The notes under the pieces are model-generated. The model saw only the letters and a list, made by a program, of their open reading frames with translations, ran no database searches and was not told the DNA's origin. 37,515 nucleotides of DNA, taken from NCBI GenBank assembly GCA_902470915.1, contig CABRIB010000005.1, forward strand, positions 1 to 37,515. Reading direction: 5' to 3'. The translations under genes and the position numbers were made by a program. Positions 32,842-37,515 of the stretch are shown piece by piece. Every line of letters begins with the position of its first letter. Position 1 is the first letter of the stretch. Origin of the DNA: an uncultured Collinsella sp. (GTDB lineage: Bacteria > Actinomycetota > Coriobacteriia > Coriobacteriales > Coriobacteriaceae).

Positions 32842-32986
32842 GTTACGGCGTTTTACCAAACGCCGTAACGGCTCGACGCTGCGCGCCGCCCAAGGCGACA
32901 ATTTGTCATTCAAAAGGCAGGACATGACCAGAAGGTCAATGCCCTGCCTTTTTCATGCCAACTTGTTCGCCTTGGACGTCGCTCGC
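32842..32986 (+). repeat. Nested double-stem structured element, copy C
   Basis: Begins right after the LCP stop codon. The 5' hairpin is perfect over 12 bp: gttacggcgttt (32842-32853) and aaacgccgtaac (32858-32869). Outer stem gcccaaggcgacaa (32888-32901) pairs with ttgttcgccttggac (32963-32977), with one extra base in the right arm. Inner stem aaaaggcaggacat (32912-32925) pairs with atgccctgcctttt (32939-32952), loop GACCAGAAGGTC. This is the most complete of the three copies. Confidence 0.85.
32912..32953. terminator. Intrinsic terminator inside copy C
   Basis: Inner stem of copy C followed by TTTTT (32949-32953) and preceded by AAAA. It should end murA-LCP transcripts and, on the other strand, could back up the pepT terminator. 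Confidence 0.8.
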
Positions 32987-33030
32987 TGACGTTGGCTCAA
33001 CCTGCGGTGCTGACTACTCCCCTTGCACCA

Positions 33031-33070
33031 AAAACCGCCCCGTTCTCGGTTTTGAGGACGGGGCGGTTTT
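33031..33070. terminator. Bidirectional terminator, pepT end
   Basis: aaaaccgccccgt (33031-33043) pairs with acggggcggtttt (33058-33070), with A/T-runs at both ends. It serves pepT on the minus strand. Confidence 0.88.
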
Positions 33071-33094
33071 GCTTACCTAGATTGTTCGAGTTCC

Positions 33095-34342
33095 TTATGC
33101 AAAGCGGGCGACGAGCTCCTGGAGCACGTCGGTCATCTTGACGAGCGAGCTGACCGGGACAAACTCGTTGACGCCGTGGTAGCAATAGCCGCCGGTGGAA
33201 AGGTTGGGGCAGGGCAGACCGCGGAACGACAGCTGCGCGCCGTCGGTGCCGCCACGGATCGGCAGCACTTGGGGCTCAACGCCGCAGGCAAGGTAGGCTT
33301 CCTTGGCAACATCAATAAGCTCGGGATAGTCACGAACGATCTCGGCCATATTTCGATACTGCTGCTTAATCTCGACCGTCACGCGCTCCTCACCCAGACG
33401 CTGGTTGAGCATCGAGGCAGCGGCATCAATAAGGTCGAGTTTCTGCTGGAACTTGGCGGCGTCATGGTCGCGGACGATATAGCGCGCTGTGGCGTGATCG
33501 ACGGTCGCAGATACACCCTCAAGGTGATAAAAGCCCTCGTAGCCTTCCGTATACTCCGGGCGCTGCACGTAGGGGAGCAACGCGTTGAAGTCGCAGAACA
33601 GATTGCCTGCGTTGACCATACGGCCCTTAGCGTCGCCCGGGTGGATGGACTGGCCCTCAAAGCGGACGGTCGCCTCGGCGGCGTTAAAGCACTCCCACTC
33701 CAGTTCGCCGATGGGGCCGCCGTCGACCGTGTAGGCGTACTTGCAGCCAAAGGTATCGATATCCAACAGCTCGGCTCCGTGGCCGATCTCCTCGTCAGGG
33801 CAGAAGCAAATGCCGAGTGCGGGATGGGGCAGAGAAGGGTCCTGAGCGATACGCGCGACAAGCGACATGATCTCAGCGACGCCCGCCTTGTCGTCTGCGC
33901 CCAGCAGCGTGGTGCCATCGCTGCAGACCAAGTCCTCACCCGCGAGGTCATTCAGGGCGGGAAGCTTGGCGGTGCTCATGGCAACGGGCTTACCGTCAAC
34001 CGTGCCGCAGACCAGGTCGCCGCCTTCGTAGTGTACGATGTGCGGCTTCACGCCGGCGCCCGGTGCAACTTCGGTGGTGTCGAGATGGGCGATCAGGCCC
34101 AGGGCGGGCTTGTCCTCAGCGCCCGCACTTGCGGGGATATGCGCGCAGACATAGGCGTGCTCGGTCACGTGGGCATCTTCCGCACCAAGCTCGCGCAGCT
34201 CTTCAGCCAGCACGTTGGCAAGGTCAAACTGAACGGCGCTCGAGGGTACCTGGTCGCAGTTTGCATCCTCGGACTGCGTGTTGATCTGGACGTAGCGCAA
34301 AAAGCGCTCGAGGACATCGGGGCTCGTGGTGGTGTTTTCCAT
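33095..34342 (-). CDS. pepT: Peptidase T (tripeptidase)
   Basis: A 415-residue M20B zinc aminopeptidase that removes the N-terminal residue from tripeptides. Metal and catalytic residues are visible: His86 and Asp88 (AHLDT), Asp150 (GADDKAG), the Glu pair 184/185 (PDEEIGHG) and the late GGTDGAQLSFRG and YHGVNEFV histidine. DGTTLLGADDKAG is a PepT signature. I start at the ATG at 34342 behind GGAG; the longer frame to 34438 would span the palindrome at 34391 and overlap the promoter of the divergent gene. It is divergent from the DtxR-family gene. Confidence 0.94.
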   Translation of the reverse strand: MENTTTSPDVLERFLRYVQINTQSEDANCDQVPSSAVQFDLANVLAEELRELGAEDAHVTEHAYVCAHIPASAGAEDKPALGLIAHLDTTEVAPGAGVKPHIVHYEGGDLVCGTVDGKPVAMSTAKLPALNDLAGEDLVCSDGTTLLGADDKAGVAEIMSLVARIAQDPSLPHPALGICFCPDEEIGHGAELLDIDTFGCKYAYTVDGGPIGELEWECFNAAEATVRFEGQSIHPGDAKGRMVNAGNLFCDFNALLPYVQRPEYTEGYEGFYHLEGVSATVDHATARYIVRDHDAAKFQQKLDLIDAAASMLNQRLGEERVTVEIKQQYRNMAEIVRDYPELIDVAKEAYLACGVEPQVLPIRGGTDGAQLSFRGLPCPNLSTGGYCYHGVNEFVPVSSLVKMTDVLQELVARFA

Positions 34343-34390
34343 AAAGACCGCTCCAATCTTGGTCGTCGTGTGCAACAAGAACTCTAGCAC

Positions 34391-34408
34391 GGTATGCCAC
34401 GGCATACC
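34391..34408. promoter_or_regulatory. Perfect palindrome between pepT and the DtxR-family gene
   Basis: GGTATGCC-AC-GGCATACC, 8-bp arms with a 2-base spacer, in the 120-base divergent region. Length and symmetry fit a dimeric regulator's operator. The DtxR-family protein encoded next to it is the obvious candidate, but the sequence is not a classic DtxR or MntR box. Confidence 0.55.
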
Positions 34409-34462
34409 ACGACGCTTGGATGGGGTAGAATCAGCCATTGAATGCAGAAGGGACGGAAGATC

Positions 34463-34885
34463 ATGGATACGACAAATAGCTCGCGCGAACTACATCTGAC
34501 GGTGGCGAACGAAGACTACTTGGAGTGCATGGTTCGCATTGAAAGCGAAGAGGGGGAAACCAACGGCGTGCGATCGGTCGACATCGCGCAGCGCCTTGGC
34601 GTCTCCAAGGCATCGGTCAATAAAGCGGTTTCGGCGCTCAAGGCATCCGAGCTTGTCGAGCAATCGCACTACGGCAAGGTAATCCTGACCGATCGCGGCC
34701 GCGAGGTTGGCACGGCTATCTGGTACCGTCATCGCCTCATCCGCACGTTTTTGGTTCAGGAGCTCGGTGTCGAATTTGAGCGAGCCGATTCCGAGGCCTG
34801 CATGATGGAGCATGCGCTATCCGAGGACACGATGAGCCGCTGGCTCGCCTATCTCGAAAAGCAGGGAATCAGCGTCGAGGAATAG
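34463..34885 (+). CDS. DtxR/MntR-family metal-dependent regulator
   Basis: A 140-residue transcription factor with a winged HTH (about 14-80; VDIAQRLGVSKASVNKAVSALKASELVEQ) and a dimerisation helix domain, without the SH3 domain of DtxR, so it has MntR size. Likely metal ligands are Asp18 and Glu21 (EDYLE, as in MntR), His90 (YRHRL), Glu111, Cys113, Glu116 and His117 (EACMMEH, as in DtxR's EACRWEH). The mixture is unusual and leaves Mn versus Fe open. I prefer the ATG at 34463 behind GGAAGA; ATG 34442 would add seven residues. The next gene follows after 10 bases. Confidence 0.85.
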   Translation: MDTTNSSRELHLTVANEDYLECMVRIESEEGETNGVRSVDIAQRLGVSKASVNKAVSALKASELVEQSHYGKVILTDRGREVGTAIWYRHRLIRTFLVQELGVEFERADSEACMMEHALSEDTMSRWLAYLEKQGISVEE

Positions 34886-34895
34886 CGGGATATAT

Positions 34896-35789
34896 ATGGA
34901 TACGAGTTATTACAACCGCTTTGGTGCCGAGGAACTTACGCGCCGCTTGTCGAGCGAGACCTTGTTGGCGCAGGGCCCCATGGGCAGTGTTTTGTTGAGT
35001 GAGTACGATGCCGCCGACATTCCACCGGCGTTTTGGAATCTGGCAGAGCCGCAGACCGTTTCTCGTATCCATCGCTTGTATGTCGCCGCCGGCGCGCAGG
35101 TGCTCATTACCAACACCTTTCAGGCATCGAGCTATGCCCTCAAGCACGACCAGATTGCGCCGTCCGTGGCGGAGGTCAATCGCGGGGCCGTCGACGATGC
35201 CCGCCAGGCGCATCCTCAGCTGCTGCTGGGCTCAATGGGCCCGATCGGTATTGAGTGGTTTGCCGAGGACTCTGCCGAGTATCGTGAAATCCGAGGCGTT
35301 GCGCGCGAACAGGCGCACGCCTTGCTCAATGCTGGTGTTGACGGTCTGCTGATCGAGACGGTGACGTCTATCCGTAATCTGCAGCCCATGCTTGCCGGCG
35401 CTCGAGATGCCGCCGACGGCATGCCTGTTCTGGTGAGTTTTGTCGTTGACGATAAAGGCGACCTGTTGGGCGATGGCCTCAACATCGAGGCAGCCGTTTT
35501 GTACGCCGAAAAACACGGCGCAAACTCGGTTGGTGTTAACTGCTGTTCGCTTGCGGCCGCGAACGCGGCGGTGCCCAGGATGGTTGCATCGGCGACTACT
35601 CCCGTCACGGTGCGTCCCAACGTAGGCGATCCGGTCCAGACTCAGGATGGCCCCGTATGGCACGAGAACCCCGAAGCTTTCGCGCGCGCATGCATCGAAT
35701 GGAGACATGCCGGTGCCGCAATGGTGGGCAGTTGCTGTGGAACCACGGCAATCACTACGGCAGCGATGGCCGAGGCGCTCGATATATAA
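34896..35789 (+). CDS. Homocysteine S-methyltransferase family protein
   Basis: A 297-residue zinc enzyme with the homocysteine-binding barrel. The three zinc cysteines are seen in GVNCCS (about 213-218) and GSCCGTT (about 277-283). The N-terminal GPMGSVLL replaces the usual DGAMGT, and ITNTFQASSYAL is typical. It could methylate homocysteine to methionine using S-methylmethionine or another donor, or be the substrate domain of a split cobalamin methyltransferase. The donor cannot be deduced. It is the second gene after the DtxR-type regulator, 10 bases apart, so it is probably cotranscribed. Confidence 0.87.
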   Translation: MDTSYYNRFGAEELTRRLSSETLLAQGPMGSVLLSEYDAADIPPAFWNLAEPQTVSRIHRLYVAAGAQVLITNTFQASSYALKHDQIAPSVAEVNRGAVDDARQAHPQLLLGSMGPIGIEWFAEDSAEYREIRGVAREQAHALLNAGVDGLLIETVTSIRNLQPMLAGARDAADGMPVLVSFVVDDKGDLLGDGLNIEAAVLYAEKHGANSVGVNCCSLAAANAAVPRMVASATTPVTVRPNVGDPVQTQDGPVWHENPEAFARACIEWRHAGAAMVGSCCGTTAITTAAMAEALDI

Positions 35790-35794
35790 AGGGC

Positions 35795-35823
35795 AAAACC
35801 GCTCCATACGGGGCGGTTTTTTT
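35795..35823 (+). terminator. Terminator after homocysteine methyltransferase gene
   Basis: aaaaccgctcc (35795-35805) pairs with ggggcggtttt (35810-35820) with one G-U pair and loop atac, followed by more Ts to 35823. Confidence 0.9.
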
Positions 35824-35947
35824 ATTGCTTGCATGTCCTCGGCGGCATTTGCCCAAATGGTGAATGCTGGTGTCAGCAGGTTGCCGAGTGCGTGTTGCGG
35901 GTATACCTCACGCGTACCATGATCCAAACACTGTGAGGTGTCTGCGC

Positions 35948-37348
35948 GTGTGCGCGATAATTCATTTTGGAACTGACGGTTGGCGCGCTCGCGTCGATGA
36001 GGACTTCACTGCCGATAACGTTGCCCGTATCGCCGATGCCGTCGGCGAGTTGTGGCAAAAGACCAATCCGGGCAAAACGGTATATATAGGGTTCGACACC
36101 CGGCCCCTGGCGCGCGAGTTCGCTGAGCTTGCGGCGGGTGTGCTAGCAGCGCACGGGCTAGACGCCGTGCTCGCTTCGCGACCTGTCCCGACCCCTGCCC
36201 TTACGTGGGCGGCGGCTTATGACGGTGAGGCGTGCGGCGCGCTCATGGTGACGGGGTCCCATCATCCGCAGGGTTATCTGTGCCTCAAGATTCGCATGGG
36301 TGACGGCTCAACCGCCAACCAGGATGTCATCGAAGAGCTCGAAGAGACCATGGCTCCCGAGCCAATGGGGATCGAGGAGCAATATCGCACCGCGGATATC
36401 ATTCCTGACTATATGCAGGCGGTGGCATCGTTTGTCGATGCCGAAGCCATCCGCGCCGCGCACTTGCGCGTGGTTGTCGATCCCATGGGCGGCGCAGCCC
36501 AGGGCTATCTAGCCGACTTGCTGCGCGAGCTTGGCGTTGAGGTGCACGAGATTCACGCCGGGCAGGCGTCTGACCAAGAAGATATCTGCCCCGACCCCGT
36601 TGAGCCTTGGGTGGACGCTTGCGAGCGCACGGTTATCGAGGACGGAGCTTGCGCTGGCCTGGTGACCGACGGCGACGCCGACCGCATCGGCGCGGTTGAC
36701 GAGCGCGGCAGATATATACATCCGCATCAGATCATGGCGCTCGTTTTGGGCGACTTGGTTCAATTTCGTAATTTGGAGGGGCGCGTCGTCGTCAATCTTT
36801 CGTGCTCGACGCTCGTGCGTCGCATTGCCGAGGCGCTTGGCTGCCGCGTGACCGTCAAACCAGTCGGTTTCAAATATATAGCGGCGGAGATGAAGAAGGG
36901 CGGCGTCCTCATAGGCGGCGAAGAAGCCGGTGGTATCGGCATCGCCGCGCATATGCCCGAGCGCGATGGAATCCTCGCCTGTCTGATTCTGTGTGAGCTT
37001 ATGGCAAAGACGGACGCGCCTTTGGGCGTTCTGGTCGACCAACTCGAGGACAGTTTTGGTAAGACGAGTTACGGTCGACGCGATTTACGCCTTGAGGCCG
37101 AAGATGCCGAAACGTTGCGAACCCTGCTGCCGGGCGTAAACCCCAAGTCGATTTGTGGCAAGGTGCCGCAAAACGTTAGTCATATGGATGGCTTGCGTTT
37201 GGCATTCGAGGATGACACGTGGCTGCTGGTCCGTCCTAGCGGGACCGAACCAGTGGTGCGCGTCTACGCCGAGGGGTTCTCGGTGGAAGAACGTGATGAG
37301 TTGCTCGATGCTGGCTGTGCTTTAGCTAGGGGGACGTATCCGCTCTAA
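35948..37348 (+). CDS. Phosphoglucomutase/phosphomannomutase family protein
   Basis: A 466-residue alpha-D-phosphohexomutase with four domains. The phosphoserine loop is VTGSHHPQGY (Ser104), in place of the usual TASHNP. The metal loop is DGDADR (241-246), the sugar-recognition loop is GGEEAGGIG, and the phosphate-binding loop is RPSGTEPVVRVY near the end. The N-terminal HFGTDGWRARV is typical. I take GTG at 35948 because GAGGTG stands 7 bases upstream and it starts just ahead of the conserved strand; the longer frame to 35864 is unlike the family. The substrate (glucose, mannose or glucosamine phosphate) is uncertain; the loop GEEAGG rather than GE(K/N)SGH leaves it open. Confidence 0.9.
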   Translation: MCAIIHFGTDGWRARVDEDFTADNVARIADAVGELWQKTNPGKTVYIGFDTRPLAREFAELAAGVLAAHGLDAVLASRPVPTPALTWAAAYDGEACGALMVTGSHHPQGYLCLKIRMGDGSTANQDVIEELEETMAPEPMGIEEQYRTADIIPDYMQAVASFVDAEAIRAAHLRVVVDPMGGAAQGYLADLLRELGVEVHEIHAGQASDQEDICPDPVEPWVDACERTVIEDGACAGLVTDGDADRIGAVDERGRYIHPHQIMALVLGDLVQFRNLEGRVVVNLSCSTLVRRIAEALGCRVTVKPVGFKYIAAEMKKGGVLIGGEEAGGIGIAAHMPERDGILACLILCELMAKTDAPLGVLVDQLEDSFGKTSYGRRDLRLEAEDAETLRTLLPGVNPKSICGKVPQNVSHMDGLRLAFEDDTWLLVRPSGTEPVVRVYAEGFSVEERDELLDAGCALARGTYPL

Positions 37349-37515
37349 CCATGAGACTGCCTTATATAAAGAGATGCTCGGCGAGCGGTAGGTAACGGCT
37401 GGCAAACGTTAGTCGGATTCCAAGATGTGTAGGAAATGTGTACGCCCAGATTCCCGCCCACGGCGCCCCTCCGGTCTGGCAATATATCTCCTTGCCGCGC
37501 GGCCCGGTCGGACCG
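37349..37515. other. Intergenic end of window
   Basis: No gene or terminator identified. A short tatata-containing AT stretch near 37362 and another near 37483 could belong to the promoter of a gene beyond the window. Confidence 0.35.

Noticed and set aside
34499..34813. Minus-strand frame opposite the DtxR-family gene
   Set aside because: The plus-strand protein has an intact winged helix and metal ligands; the reverse frame has no family features.

Overview
The window reads as ordinary chromosome of a high-GC, anaerobic gut actinobacterium of the class Coriobacteriia, most likely Collinsella or a close relative. This rests on the codon use, the gene content (MalA/MalP-type maltose PTS locus, TIGR04076 protein, single large F-ATPase operon with a signal-bearing b subunit) and the intergenic repeat families. 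The genus call is an inference; no rRNA is present. No tRNA or rRNA gene, CRISPR array, insertion sequence or prophage was recognised.

Layout. Positions 1-1453 hold a repeat-bearing leader, a pyridoxamine-kinase-like gene and an overlapping TIGR04076 gene. Positions 1637-2998 hold a stand-alone AAA/DUF4143 ATPase behind three direct repeats with an exact 33-nt period. A low-molecular-weight tyrosine phosphatase and an RpiR-type regulator follow on the minus strand. The regulator diverges from a 6-phospho-alpha-glucosidase plus PTS EIICB pair, which is a maltose or alpha-glucoside uptake and cleavage unit. A minus-strand MFS exporter, an unknown acidic membrane protein and an aldose-1-epimerase-like protein come next. 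Positions 11523-15903 are a polar amino acid ABC transporter (Tat-type lipoprotein, permease, ATPase) with an M20 dipeptidase.

Positions 16132-23059 resemble the conserved prfA-prmC-tsaC-upp region that often precedes the ATP synthase operon. Here it carries a HigBA-type toxin-antitoxin pair between prmC and tsaC, and glpK between tsaC and upp. Positions 23338-30221 are a full F1Fo ATP synthase operon (atpI-like, B, E, F, H, A, G, D, C) ending at a strong terminator. murA and an LCP-family envelope gene follow, then pepT on the minus strand, then a DtxR-family regulator with a homocysteine S-methyltransferase-like gene, and finally a phosphohexomutase.

The most unusual content is intergenic. 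Three related elements of about 130-145 nt (11261, 17200, 32842) each start at or within 2 nt of a stop codon. They fold as a hairpin followed by two nested stems. The stem sequences differ between copies while pairing is kept, including a one-base bulge at the same place, so they look like a structured RNA or terminator family under selection for shape. A second family is a 31-nt GTAG-headed, REP-like hairpin (an inverted pair at 100-157, one copy at 17411, a half copy at 11409) whose stem also covaries. A third is a CAAAGGGAC...GTCCCTTTG palindrome (1462, 9217, 15903). No transposase for any of them lies in the window.
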